Assembly: GCF_032056465.1 (NCBI RefSeq)
Contig: NZ_DAMBCL010000001.1
From: Mobilicoccus sp032056465
Lineage (GTDB): Bacteria; Actinomycetota; Actinomycetes; Actinomycetales; Dermatophilaceae
DNA: 64,000 nucleotides
Strand: one strand, 5' to 3'
Below are positions 25,773-33,934 of the stretch, in pieces (the stretch's first letter is position 1; every line of letters begins with the position of its first letter). The position numbers and the translations under genes are program-made. The notes under the pieces were generated by a model. The model saw only the letters and a list, made by a program, of their open reading frames with translations. It searched no databases and was not told the DNA's origin.

Positions 25773-26161
25773 CCGGTTCGACGAAGTCCATGGTGGGTCC
25801 CGACGTCGTGGGTCCCGACGTGGTGGGTGCCGACGTGGCCGAGGTGCTCGACGTCCCGCAGCCGCCGGAGGGACCGCGGGGGTACGACGACGACAAAGCC
25901 GCCCACCTCGCCCGGCTCAAGCGCATCGAGGGTCAGGTGCGAGGCATCGCCAAGATGATCGACGAGGACCGGTACTGCATCGACGTCCTCACCCAGGTGT
26001 CCGCGGCGACCAGTGCCCTGCAGTCCGTGGCGTTGGGCCTGCTCGACGATCACATGGCCCACTGCGTCGTCGCCGCTGCGCGCGAGGGCGGCGAGGAGCA
26101 GGAGACGAAGTTGCAGGAGGTCTCCGACGCGATCGCGCGCCTCGTGCGGTCGGGACGGTGA
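25769..26161 (+). CDS. csoR: Copper-sensing repressor CsoR
   Basis: A 130-residue all-helical DUF156/CsoR repressor. The Cu(I) ligands are visible as Cys in RYCIDVLTQ, then His and Cys in HMAHCV. The RLKRIEGQVRGI helix is diagnostic. The N-terminus has an unusual extension with a repeated GPDVV motif (residues ~10-23) before the conserved core. GTG 25769 overlaps copA and follows AGGGAAGGGG. It binds the operator at 22978 in the absence of copper. Confidence 0.92.
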   Translation: MTGSTKSMVGPDVVGPDVVGADVAEVLDVPQPPEGPRGYDDDKAAHLARLKRIEGQVRGIAKMIDEDRYCIDVLTQVSAATSALQSVALGLLDDHMAHCVVAAAREGGEEQETKLQEVSDAIARLVRSGR

Positions 26162-26309
26162 CGTTCGGCGTGACGGACGGCTCCCGAGGGCGACGTTCCT
26201 GCGGGACGGCCCGGAGGTGACGTCCCGGGGGTGACGGGTCGGTGCGGGTCGGCGTGACGCGCGGTGGGCCTGAAGCGGAGTCGAGGGTCCGGCTGCCACA
26301 GTGGCCTTC

Positions 26310-27139
26310 ATGTCGCAGCAGGTGAGCCCCAGCCGTCGCGAGAACTGGGAGCGCCGGGCGGGTCCGGCGCTCACCGCTCTCGCGTTGCTGTTCCTCCTCG
26401 CCTACGCCTGGCCCATCCTCGATCCGGCGTTACCCCCGGCCGCGCAGCGGGCCGCGGCGGCTGTCGGCACGGCCACCTGGGTGGCGTTCGCGGTGGACTA
26501 GGTCGTCCGGGTGCTGCTCTCCCGGCACCGGCTGAGGTTCGTGCTCCGGCATCCGTTCGACCTCGTCGTCGTTCTCCTGCCGATGCTGCGACCCCTTCGC
26601 CTGCTGCGGCTCGTCACAGCGCTCGCGGTCGTCCAGCGCACCTCGGCGAACATCCTGCGAGGTCAGGTCGTCGTCTCCATCGTCGGCGGCGCCACGTTCA
26701 GCGCGCTCATCGGCGCGCTCGCCGTGCTGGACGCCGAACGCGCCTCCCCGCCACCATCGCGACCATCGGCGACGCGCTGTGGTGGGCCCTCACGACGATG
26801 ACCACCGTCGGATACGGCGACACCTACCCGGCGACGACCCAGGGTCGGCTCGTCGCCGCCGGACTCATGATCGCCGGGGTCACGCTCCTCGGCTCGGTCA
26901 CCGCCTCCCTCGCGACCTGGCTCACCGACCGCATCCGCGAGGCCGACGAGGCGAGTCAGGCCGCCACGCGTCACGACCTCCGTGTCCTCGCCGCCGAGGT
27001 CGCCGCTCTCGGCTCCCACGTCGAGGAGCTCGCCCGGCACCTCGACGCGCGCGACGCCCGTGACGTCGCCCCGGATGCACGCGACGACCCGTCCGGTCCG
27101 GCCGGCGGTCGCGACGACCGGGACACGGCGCCACGGTGA
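26310..27139 (+). pseudogene. Voltage-gated-type potassium channel, nonsense codon plus -1 frameshift
   Basis: A 6TM-style ion channel. Frame 3 from ATG 26310 reads RRAGPALTALALLFLLAYAW to WVAFAVD, then TAG (26499-26501) where a Tyr codon is expected, then VVRVLLSRHRLRFVLRHPFD and SILRLV-like LLRLVTALAVVQRT (S4-like) in the same frame. At about 26745 (TCCCCGCCACC) the frame must step back one base to give TIATIGDALWWALTTMTT, the K+ selectivity filter TVGYGD, a last helix and a coiled-coil tail rich in RDARDVAPDARDD. One substitution and one single-base loss separate it from an intact ~275-residue channel. Confidence 0.8.
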
Positions 27140-27169
27140 GTCGGGTGAACCGCGCGAGGTCCGCGGCCG

Positions 27170-27820
27170 TCAGTCCGGCAGGGCGCGGCGCAGGCGGCGA
27201 GCGGCGGCCTCGGGGTCGTCGGCCTCGGTGAGGTCGCGGACGACGACGACCCGGGTGGCGCCGGCGTCGAGCACCTCGCCGATGGTCGCGCGGGAGATCC
27301 CGCCGATGGCGAACCACGGTGTCGTCGTGCCGGACTCCGCAGCGGCGCGGACGAGGTCGAGACCGACGCCGGGTCGGCCGGGCTTGGTCGGGGTCGCCCA
27401 CACCGGTCCGACGCAGACGTAGTCGAGGTCGGGCTCGGCGAGCGCCCCGGCGAGCTGATCGCGGGAGTGCGTCGAGAGGCCGATCGCGACCTCGGGGGAG
27501 AACCGCCGCACCTGGGCGGGCGTGAGATCGTCCTGCCCGACGTGCAGGACGTCGACCTCGGCCAGCGCCGCGATGTCGGCCCGGTCGTTCGCGGCGACGA
27601 GCCCCCCTGCGGCGCGGGCCTCCTCGGCCACCACGGCCAGCGCCGCGAGCTCGTCGGCGGCCTCGATGCCCTTCTCGCGGATCTGGACGATGTCGACCCC
27701 GCCCGCGAACACGGCGCGGACGAACTCACGGAGGTCGCCACGCTCGGCGCGCGTGTCGGTGCACAGGTAGAGGCGGGCGGTGGCCAGGCGGTCACGGGTG
27801 GCCTGCGATGTCGTCGGCAT
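27170..27820 (-). CDS. thiE: Thiamine-phosphate synthase ThiE
   Basis: A 216-residue TIM-barrel enzyme joining the pyrimidine (HMP-PP) and thiazole phosphate units into thiamine phosphate. Family motifs are LYLCTDTRAERGD, GGVDIVQIREKG (phosphate-contacting), AANDRADIA, VLHVGQDDL, IGLSTHSRDQL and VCVGPVWATPTKPG. It is transcribed leftward, divergent from the riboswitch-controlled thiO operon. Its start is only ~16 bp from the riboswitch region, so it has its own promoter and is not under the riboswitch. Confidence 0.95.
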   Translation of the reverse strand: MPTTSQATRDRLATARLYLCTDTRAERGDLREFVRAVFAGGVDIVQIREKGIEAADELAALAVVAEEARAAGGLVAANDRADIAALAEVDVLHVGQDDLTPAQVRRFSPEVAIGLSTHSRDQLAGALAEPDLDYVCVGPVWATPTKPGRPGVGLDLVRAAAESGTTTPWFAIGGISRATIGEVLDAGATRVVVVRDLTEADDPEAAARRLRRALPD

Positions 27821-27835
27821 GGCTGGTTACGCTAG

Positions 27836-27924
27836 TCGGGTTCCGCGGGAGCCTCACGCCGAGGCTGAGAGGACGAGACCTCGTCGACCGCTCGAACCTG
27901 ATGCGGCTCACACCGTCGAAGGGA
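27836..27924 (+). ncRNA. TPP riboswitch (THI element)
   Basis: The conserved THI-box blocks are present in order: GGGAGCCTC near 27848, GGCTGAGAGG at 27863-27872, GAACCTGAT at 27894-27902 and the closing CGTCGAAGGGAG by 27924. Thiamine pyrophosphate binding would hide the ribosome binding site GGGAGGG, which overlaps the 3' edge and sits just before thiO. Control is therefore probably at translation start. Confidence 0.93.
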
Positions 27925-27930
27925 GGGACG

Positions 27931-29172
27931 ATGCGCGCCATCGTCGCCGGCGCCGGCATGGTCGGGCTCGCCACCGCGTGGCGCCTCCATCGCGAGGGGC
28001 ACGACGTCACGCTGCTCGATCCCGCCCCGGCCACCGGTGCGACGCGGGCCGCGGGCGGCATGCTCACCCCCGTCGGCGAGGCCTTCCACGGGGAGGACGA
28101 CCTCACCGCCCTCCTCACCGAGTCCTCCCGGCGCTACCCCGCGTTCGTCGACGAGGTCGCCGCACACCTGCCGCCCGGCGCCCCCACGGGCTACGTGACC
28201 TCCGGAACCCTCATCGTCGGCGCCGACTCCGCCGATCGCGGTCACCTCGCCGACCTCCATGCGCTGAGCCTGCGGCTCGGGCTCGGGAGCGAGGCCGTCA
28301 CCACCCGCGAGGCCCGCCGACTCGAACCCCTGCTCTCACCCCACCTCACCTGCGCGTTCCTCGCCCCCGAGGACCACCAGGTCGATCCCCGACTCCTCGC
28401 CGCCGCCCTGCTGGCCGCGCTGCGTGCCGAGGGGGTCGAGATCGTCGAGGAGCCCGTCGCCGGAATCCGCGCGGGGGAGCGGCCGCGGATCGAGCTCGCC
28501 CCGGGCTCGTCGAGGGATGCTCTCGAGGCGGACGTCGTCGTCGTGGCCGCCGGTCTCGGCGCCGCCGACCTCACCCGCGACCTCGGGGACGGGCACGGGC
28601 TCGACCTCGATCACGTCCTGCGGCCGGTGCACGGCGAGGTCGTCCGGCTCACCGCCCCACCGCACCTCGCACCGCTCATGACGCGCACGATCCGCGGGCT
28701 CGTCGAGGGCCGCCCCGTCTACCTCATCCCCCGCGGCGACGGGCGGGTCCTCCTCGGGGCGACGAGCCGGGAGGACGACGAGCGCGGCGTCCTCGCCGGG
28801 GGAGTGCACGACCTCCTCGTCGACGCCGTGCGTCTCGTGCCCGCGGTGCGGGAGTTCGCCGTCGAGGAGGTCCTCGCCCGAGCGCGCCCCGGCACCCCCG
28901 ACAACGCACCCGTCATCGGGCCGGTCGCGCCCGGCGTCGTCGTCGCGACGGGCCTGTTCCGGCACGGCATCCTCCTCGCGCCGCTCACCGCCGACCTCGT
29001 GGCCGCGCACGTCCGTCGTCTCGGAGGCTCGGCGCACGAGGGCGACGACGACCTCCTCGCCCTCGCCGGCTGCGCCGACCCCCAGCGGTTCGCGCGTGCC
29101 GCCGGGCCCTCCGGCTCCTCCGAGCCCTCCCGCCCCACCGTCGACTCCACCGTCGCAAAGGACACACCATGA
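27931..29172 (+). CDS. thiO: Glycine oxidase ThiO
   Basis: A 413-residue FAD-dependent D-amino-acid-oxidase-type enzyme that makes the dehydroglycine used in thiazole formation. The dinucleotide-binding N-terminus is IVAGAGMVGLATAWRL; AGGMLTPVGEAFHGEDD and VYLIPRGDGRVLLGATSRED are family blocks. ATG 27931 is right after the riboswitch expression platform. The last ~40 residues form a Ser/Pro-rich tail. The stop overlaps thiS (ATGA). Confidence 0.92.
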   Translation: MRAIVAGAGMVGLATAWRLHREGHDVTLLDPAPATGATRAAGGMLTPVGEAFHGEDDLTALLTESSRRYPAFVDEVAAHLPPGAPTGYVTSGTLIVGADSADRGHLADLHALSLRLGLGSEAVTTREARRLEPLLSPHLTCAFLAPEDHQVDPRLLAAALLAALRAEGVEIVEEPVAGIRAGERPRIELAPGSSRDALEADVVVVAAGLGAADLTRDLGDGHGLDLDHVLRPVHGEVVRLTAPPHLAPLMTRTIRGLVEGRPVYLIPRGDGRVLLGATSREDDERGVLAGGVHDLLVDAVRLVPAVREFAVEEVLARARPGTPDNAPVIGPVAPGVVVATGLFRHGILLAPLTADLVAAHVRRLGGSAHEGDDDLLALAGCADPQRFARAAGPSGSSEPSRPTVDSTVAKDTP

Positions 29173-29423
29173 CCGACATCGGCGAGGTCTCCCTCACCGT
29201 CAACGACACCCCGCGAACCCTCCCGGTCGGGGCCACGTGCCGCGACCTCGTCTCGCTCGAGACCGGCAGGGAGATCGGCGACGACGGCCGCGCCCCCACC
29301 GGTCAGGGGTTGGGCGTCGCGCTCGCCCGTGCCGGCGTCGTCGTGCCGCGCGGGGCCTGGGCGTACACCGAGATCCTCGACGGGGACACCTTCGAACTGG
29401 TCACGGCGGTGCAGGGGGGATGA
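29169..29423 (+). CDS. thiS: Sulfur carrier protein ThiS
   Basis: An 84-residue ubiquitin-like carrier ending in the required Gly-Gly (TAVQGG), which ThiF adenylates and sulfur then joins. The start VSLTVNDTPRTLPVGATCRD is typical. It overlaps thiO and thiG by four bases on each side, so stoichiometric co-translation is likely. Confidence 0.93.
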   Translation: MTDIGEVSLTVNDTPRTLPVGATCRDLVSLETGREIGDDGRAPTGQGLGVALARAGVVVPRGAWAYTEILDGDTFELVTAVQGG

Positions 29424-30217
29424 CGGACTCCGACGCCCGTGAGCCCCACGTCGCCCCGCTGGTCGTCGACGGGGTGAGCCTGCCCTCGCGGCTCATCATG
29501 GGCACCGGCGGGCTCTCCAGCCTGGAACGGCTCGAGGAGGCGCTCATCACCTCGTGCACCGCGCTCACCACCGTGGCGCTACGGCGGTACAGCCCCTCGA
29601 CGCAGGGGTCGCTGTTCGAGATGCTCCGCCGCCTCGACATCGCGCTCCTGCCCAACACCGCGGGCTGCTACACCGCGCGGGAGGCGGTCCTCACCGCCGA
29701 ACTGGGTCGCGAGGCGCTGGAGACGAACTGGGTGAAGGTCGAGGTCATCGCCGACGACCGCACCCTGCTGCCGGACGTCGTCGAACTTCTCGACGCCACC
29801 GAGCAACTCGTGGCCAAGGGCTTCACCGTGTTCGCGTACACCAACGACGACCCGGTCACGGCACGGCGGCTCGAGGAGGTCGGGGCGGCGGCGGTCATGC
29901 CGCTCGGCGCCCCCATCGGCACCGGTCTCGGCATCCTCAACCCGCACAACATCGAGCTCATCGTCGCCCGCGCCGGGGTGCCGATCGTCCTCGACGCCGG
30001 CATCGGGACCGCGTCCGAGGCTGCGCTCGCGATGGAGCTCGGATGCGATGCCGTGCTCCTCGCGAGTGCCGTGACGCGTGCGCAGGACCCCGCGATGATG
30101 GCGGCCGCGTTCGCCCGCTCCGTGGAGGCCGGGTACCTCGCCCGCCGGGCCGGGCGCATCCCCCGCCGGGAACACGCGCTCGCCTCGTCCCCGATGACCG
30201 ATCGGGCCGACCTGTGA
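29420..30217 (+). CDS. thiG: Thiazole synthase ThiG
   Basis: A 265-residue TIM barrel condensing deoxyxylulose phosphate, dehydroglycine and ThiS thiocarboxylate. Motifs are SRLIMGTGGLSS, LLPNTAGCYTAREAV, NWVKVEVIADDRTLLPD (Schiff-base Lys), GAAAVMPLGAPIGTGLGI and VLDAGIGTASEAALAME. GGGGGGA precedes ATG 29420, which overlaps the thiS stop. Confidence 0.95.
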   Translation: MTDSDAREPHVAPLVVDGVSLPSRLIMGTGGLSSLERLEEALITSCTALTTVALRRYSPSTQGSLFEMLRRLDIALLPNTAGCYTAREAVLTAELGREALETNWVKVEVIADDRTLLPDVVELLDATEQLVAKGFTVFAYTNDDPVTARRLEEVGAAAVMPLGAPIGTGLGILNPHNIELIVARAGVPIVLDAGIGTASEAALAMELGCDAVLLASAVTRAQDPAMMAAAFARSVEAGYLARRAGRIPRREHALASSPMTDRADL

Positions 30218-31518
30218 GCCCCTCCGCCGAGTCTGCCGCCACGCCTGGTGCCGGGTCCGCCGGGTCCACCGGGTCCGCCGATCAGCCCACCGTCATGCGC
30301 GATGCCGGGTCCGGTGCCGCGGCGTCGCGCCCGATCCCACCCCTCGTCGAGCCGGCCCCGGCGCTCACCACGGCGGAGAAGCGGCGGTACGCCCGTCACC
30401 TCCTCCTCCCGCAGATCGGCGAAGAGGGGCAGCGGAGACTCAAGAACGCTCGCGTGCTCGTGATCGGCGCGGGCGGCCTGGGGTCGCCGACGCTCCTGTA
30501 CCTCGCGGCGGCCGGGGTCGGGACGATCGGGGTGATCGACGACGACGTCGTCGAGGAGTCCAACCTCCAACGGCAGGTCGTCCACGGGACGGGTGACGTC
30601 GGCCGCGCCAAGGTCGACTCGGCCAAGGATGCCGTCATGCGCGTGAATCCACTGGTCACGGTCGTTCCGCATCGGACGCGCCTCACGCCCGGGAACGCCC
30701 TGGCGATCTTCGCCGAGTACGACCTCGTCCTCGACGGCGCGGACAACTTCGCCACCCGCTACCTCGTCGCCGACGCGTGCGAGATCCTCCGGATGCCGTC
30801 CGTGTGGGGATCGATCCTGCGCTTCGACGGCCAGGTGTCGGTGTTCTGGGCCGGAGTCGGGCCCGTCTACCGCGACGTGTTCCCCGAGCCCCCGGACCCG
30901 CGTCTCGTGCCGTCGTGTGCCGAGGCCGGGGTCATGGGCGTGCTCTGCGCGGCGATCGGGTCGGCGATGGGGGCCGAGGCGATCAAGCTCATCACCGGCC
31001 GGGGCCGCACCCTCGTGGGGCGGCTGCTCGTCCACGACGCCCTCGCGGCGACGTGGCGCGAACTGACGATCCGCCCCGACCCCGCCCGCGTCCCCGTCAC
31101 CGACCTGCAGACTCACGCACGCGACTACTCCGCCTCGTGCGGACTCCCGACCACACCGGAGGACACCACCATGGAGCCCACCATCGCCGAGGTCAGCGCC
31201 CGCGACCTCGCCGGCCGCCTCGCCGCCCGCGCCGCTGGTGACGGGGAGGAGGACCTGCTCGTCGTCGATGTCCGCGAACCCGCCGAGCACGCGATCGTCG
31301 CCGTCGACGGCGCCGAACTCGTCCCGCTCGGGACGCTGCTCTCCGGCGAGGCCCACCTCCCGCGCGACCGCGACATCGTCCTGTTCTGCAAGGCGGGGGT
31401 CCGATCGCAGCGCGCCGCCCACGCCCTTCTCGGCGCGGGCTACGAACGTGTCGCCCACATCCCGGGAGGCATCCTCGAGTGGGTTCACGACGTCGACCCC
31501 GACGCCCCCACCTACTGA
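30214..31518 (+). CDS. thiF: ThiF/MoeB adenylyltransferase fused to a rhodanese domain
   Basis: A 434-residue fusion. Residues ~45-300 are the E1-like domain, ATP loop VLVIGAGGLGSP, EESNLQRQVVHG and LVLDGADNFATRYLV. Residues ~310-434 are rhodanese-like with the sulfur-carrying Cys in VLFCKAGVRSQ. The protein activates the C-terminal Gly of ThiS and passes on sulfur. The same architecture (MoeZ) can also serve molybdopterin synthesis. No CxxC zinc pairs are visible in the E1 part. The start GTG 30214 overlaps thiG; the first ~40 residues are a low-complexity Ser/Gly/Pro linker. Confidence 0.88.
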   Translation: MSPSAESAATPGAGSAGSTGSADQPTVMRDAGSGAAASRPIPPLVEPAPALTTAEKRRYARHLLLPQIGEEGQRRLKNARVLVIGAGGLGSPTLLYLAAAGVGTIGVIDDDVVEESNLQRQVVHGTGDVGRAKVDSAKDAVMRVNPLVTVVPHRTRLTPGNALAIFAEYDLVLDGADNFATRYLVADACEILRMPSVWGSILRFDGQVSVFWAGVGPVYRDVFPEPPDPRLVPSCAEAGVMGVLCAAIGSAMGAEAIKLITGRGRTLVGRLLVHDALAATWRELTIRPDPARVPVTDLQTHARDYSASCGLPTTPEDTTMEPTIAEVSARDLAGRLAARAAGDGEEDLLVVDVREPAEHAIVAVDGAELVPLGTLLSGEAHLPRDRDIVLFCKAGVRSQRAAHALLGAGYERVAHIPGGILEWVHDVDPDAPTY

Positions 31519-31557
31519 CCCCCCGGCCGAGGGCCTCGACGGCCCATGAGGGCCCCC

Positions 31558-31577
31558 GACGGCGGATGACGTCATCG
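31558..31577. repeat. 20-bp direct repeat, left copy
   Basis: Identical to 33087-33106, with the palindrome ATGACGTCAT at its core. A further partial copy, GACGTCATCG, follows at about 31580-31589. The pair brackets the secreted-protein gene. Confidence 0.7.
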
Positions 31578-31650
31578 ACGACGTCATCGGATCCAGGGCG
31601 ATGACCCCCGAATCGATGACCTCACCGATGACGCCGTCGCGGGGTCCGGG

Positions 31651-32877
31651 TCAGCCGTCCCAGCGCTGGATGGTGGTGACGTCGCCCTTCTTCGTCGCCG
31701 CCCAGACCCTCGTGGTGCGGGGCTCGACGGTCATCGCGAGGGTCGCGTCCCCCGGGTCGCCGCCCACGTACTTCTCCACACCCGCCTTCGTGCGGATCCC
31801 GAACGTGCCCTCGACGGGGGCCTGACCCGCGCGCCGGACGTCGTCACCGCCGAGGACGATGTTGCCGTTCGGCAGCACGGCCGCCGCCCCGACGGCCCAC
31901 GTGGTGCGGCACGGCTGCGTGGTGCCGTGGGCCTTCGTCCATCGGGTGCAGGAGCCCGACGCGGCGGACGGATCGTCGGAGGAGTAACGCCACGTCGTGA
32001 AGACGAGCTGGTCGTCGCGGGTGGGGACGAGCCACGCGCCCAGTCGTACGTAGGAGCCGCTCCCGTACATGTAGGTCTGGTAGAGCGGCTTCCAGGTGCC
32101 GTTCTCGTAGGCGGCAGCCATCTCCCACTGGGCCGCGCTCTTGGGGCGGGCCAGCCACGTGGCGAACCACCGCCCGTCGGTGCGGGTGAGATCGGTGGGT
32201 GTGTACGAAGGGCCGTACGGAGTGTCGGTGCCGCTGTCGGCCGGGCGTCCGAGGGAGGTCCACCGGCCACGCTCCAGTCGGTAGATGCCGGTCGTGCGCA
32301 GGTCACCGCTCAGCCCGACGTAGACGCTCGGGCCGGGCACGTCGTGGACCGTGGTGGCCCTGGCGCCGGCCGGGAGCCCGACCCGCGACCAGCGGCGTCC
32401 GTCGAACCGCCACAGCTGACCCCCCGCGGTGACCCACACGTCGTTCGCGGCCGACCCGTGGAGGTCCGGCTTCTGGTAGTCGGTGTGCGTCACCGGGAGA
32501 CGCGTCGTCGACCAGCGCCCGTCGTCGTTGCGCTGCAGGATGATGCGGCCGCTCGCGTCGCGTTCGAGGAACCACACCTGCCCCCGGGCGGGAGAGTGCA
32601 TCGCGACGACCGGCGCCGCCGTGGTGCGCACCGCACGGAACCCGGCCGCCGGCCGCTTCGCCGCCGGGCGCTTGGCGGGAGGCTTGCGCTGACGTCCCTC
32701 CGTGCGGGTGGCCGCCTGGACCACGGCCGTGCCGGATGTCGACGGCTGCGCCGCGCTCCGTGCCGCCGTCGAGGTCTGCGCGGCGGCCACGGACGGTGCC
32801 GCGGCGCACATCGTGGCCGTGCAGGCGGTGGCGAGGGCGAGGCCCCCGGCACGACGGCGTGCTGTCGTTGTGGACAT
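31651..32877 (-). CDS. Secreted protein with beta-propeller-like repeats
   Basis: A 408-residue exported protein. The signal peptide is TTARRRAGGLALATACTATM followed by Ala-rich ASVAAAQ. A low-complexity linker (KPPAKRPAAKRPAAG) precedes repeated blade-like segments with W at strand ends: GQVWFLERDASGRI, DGRWSTTRLP, NDVWVTAGGQLWRFDGRRWS, RVWAATKKGDVTTIQRWDG. One likely disulfide pair is SCTRWTKAHGTTQPCR. ATG 32877 is chosen because it starts a proper signal peptide. It stands alone, with a 20-bp repeat on each side. It may bind a surface ligand; no catalytic motif is seen. Confidence 0.7.
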   Translation of the reverse strand: MSTTTARRRAGGLALATACTATMCAAAPSVAAAQTSTAARSAAQPSTSGTAVVQAATRTEGRQRKPPAKRPAAKRPAAGFRAVRTTAAPVVAMHSPARGQVWFLERDASGRIILQRNDDGRWSTTRLPVTHTDYQKPDLHGSAANDVWVTAGGQLWRFDGRRWSRVGLPAGARATTVHDVPGPSVYVGLSGDLRTTGIYRLERGRWTSLGRPADSGTDTPYGPSYTPTDLTRTDGRWFATWLARPKSAAQWEMAAAYENGTWKPLYQTYMYGSGSYVRLGAWLVPTRDDQLVFTTWRYSSDDPSAASGSCTRWTKAHGTTQPCRTTWAVGAAAVLPNGNIVLGGDDVRRAGQAPVEGTFGIRTKAGVEKYVGGDPGDATLAMTVEPRTTRVWAATKKGDVTTIQRWDG

Positions 32878-33229
32878 GTGAATCCCCGTTCCCCTTGTTC
32901 CCCGATGCCGCCGACCGACGGCGGCACCTCGCATTCTCGCGCAGCGAGGCCCCCGCGGGACCCGAACGGGACAGGCGTCCTGAACCGCGTCCCGTCCATG
33001 GGGCTCGGCCGGGCGGGCCGGGCCGTCTCTCGCGCCGCGGCCTCCACCGCTCCTCGCTCAGCCATCGCCGACCGACGGCGGATGGCGACGGCGGATGACG
33101 TCATCGCGGGACTCAGGGACGGCCGTTCCCGGGCTGGACGGTGGTGGCGGCGCGCTCCTCCGGGTGCGTGCGGCGGTCGTCGATGGAAGGGTGGCGAGCA
33201 CGGCACCCACCGATGCGGAAGGCGAGACG
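32878..33229. other. Intergenic region upstream of two diverging genes
   Basis: No gene recognised. It contains the right copy of the 20-bp repeat (33087-33106) and the promoters of the secreted-protein gene and the DUF2231 gene. A few short frames have unnatural composition. Confidence 0.4.
33087..33106. repeat. 20-bp direct repeat, right copy
   Basis: Same sequence and orientation as 31558-31577, with ATGACGTCAT at the centre, 123 bp before the DUF2231 start. Confidence 0.7.
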
Positions 33230-33826
33230 ATGACCGATCGGCCCACCCCCACCTCCCTGCCCCGCCAGTGGACGGCACCCGAGAGCCCGCTCACGCCCGC
33301 GGTCCTCGCGCTCGAGGACGCCACGGCCCTCGACGCCGCGACCCGTCTCGGTGACGGGATCTCCGGCACGATCACCGCGAACGACGGGGTCACGGGCCTG
33401 CTCACCGGACGGTGGCTCGGCCACGCGCTGCACCCCCTCGTCGTCGACCTGCCGATGGGCTCGTGGATGAGCGCGGTCGCCCTCGACGTCCTCGCCGGCG
33501 ACGACTCCCGCGATGCGGCCCGGCTCCTCACCGGTCTCGGCGTGGTCACGGCCGTGCCCTCCGCGCTCAGCGGGTGGGCCGAGTACGCGGACCTCCCGCA
33601 GCGCGACAAGCGCGTCGGCGTCGTCCACGCCGCGGCGAACGGCGGTGCCGTCGTCCTCCAGGTCGCCTCCTGGCTGGCCCGCCGGGCCGGGCGGGACGGT
33701 CTCGGGCGTGTCCTTGGCCTCGGCGGAGTCGCCCTCGTCGGCGCCGGCGGGTTCCTCGGCGGGCACCTCACCGTCGCCCGCAAGGTGGGCAGCCGCGACG
33801 CCGCGTTCACCGACACCCCGGCCTGA
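33230..33826 (+). CDS. DUF2231 membrane protein
   Basis: A 198-residue protein with about four membrane helices. The diagnostic block is LGHALHPLVVDLPMGSWMSA. Further helices are LLTGLGVVTAVPSALSGWAE and LGLGGVALVGAGGFLGGHL, the latter ending in a typical GGHL motif. ATG 33230 is preferred to the in-frame start at 33095, which would add unstructured sequence. Members are sometimes linked to haem or redox proteins; no partner is adjacent. It ends in a very strong terminator. Confidence 0.8.
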   Translation: MTDRPTPTSLPRQWTAPESPLTPAVLALEDATALDAATRLGDGISGTITANDGVTGLLTGRWLGHALHPLVVDLPMGSWMSAVALDVLAGDDSRDAARLLTGLGVVTAVPSALSGWAEYADLPQRDKRVGVVHAAANGGAVVLQVASWLARRAGRDGLGRVLGLGGVALVGAGGFLGGHLTVARKVGSRDAAFTDTPA

Positions 33827-33830
33827 GACG

Positions 33831-33876
33831 GCACGACCCCCGGGGGCCGCTCGACGGCGGTCCCCGGGGGTCGTGC
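33831..33876. terminator. Strong terminator between DUF2231 and the DsbA-family gene
   Basis: Twenty bases (33831-33850) pair with 33857-33876 with one G-T wobble and a 6-base loop, starting five bases after the stop of the rightward gene. The leftward gene ends at 33935, so it may serve both. Confidence 0.85.
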
Positions 33877-33934
33877 CCGTCGGTGGCTGTAGGGCTGCGC
33901 GCCTCGCGCGCCTCGCCTCATTCGGCGCCTGACG

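Noticed and set aside
29668..31587. A 639-residue minus-strand frame over thiG and thiF
   Set aside because: Shadow of the thiazole genes, which have clear motifs and four-base overlaps.
31558..33106. Attachment sites of an integrated element
   Set aside because: Only one non-mobile gene lies between the copies and no integrase or recombinase is present. The repeat is reported, but element status is not claimed.
33095..33229. Longer N-terminus for the DUF2231 protein
   Set aside because: The added 45 residues look unstructured, and ATG 33230 leads directly to the family-like sequence.
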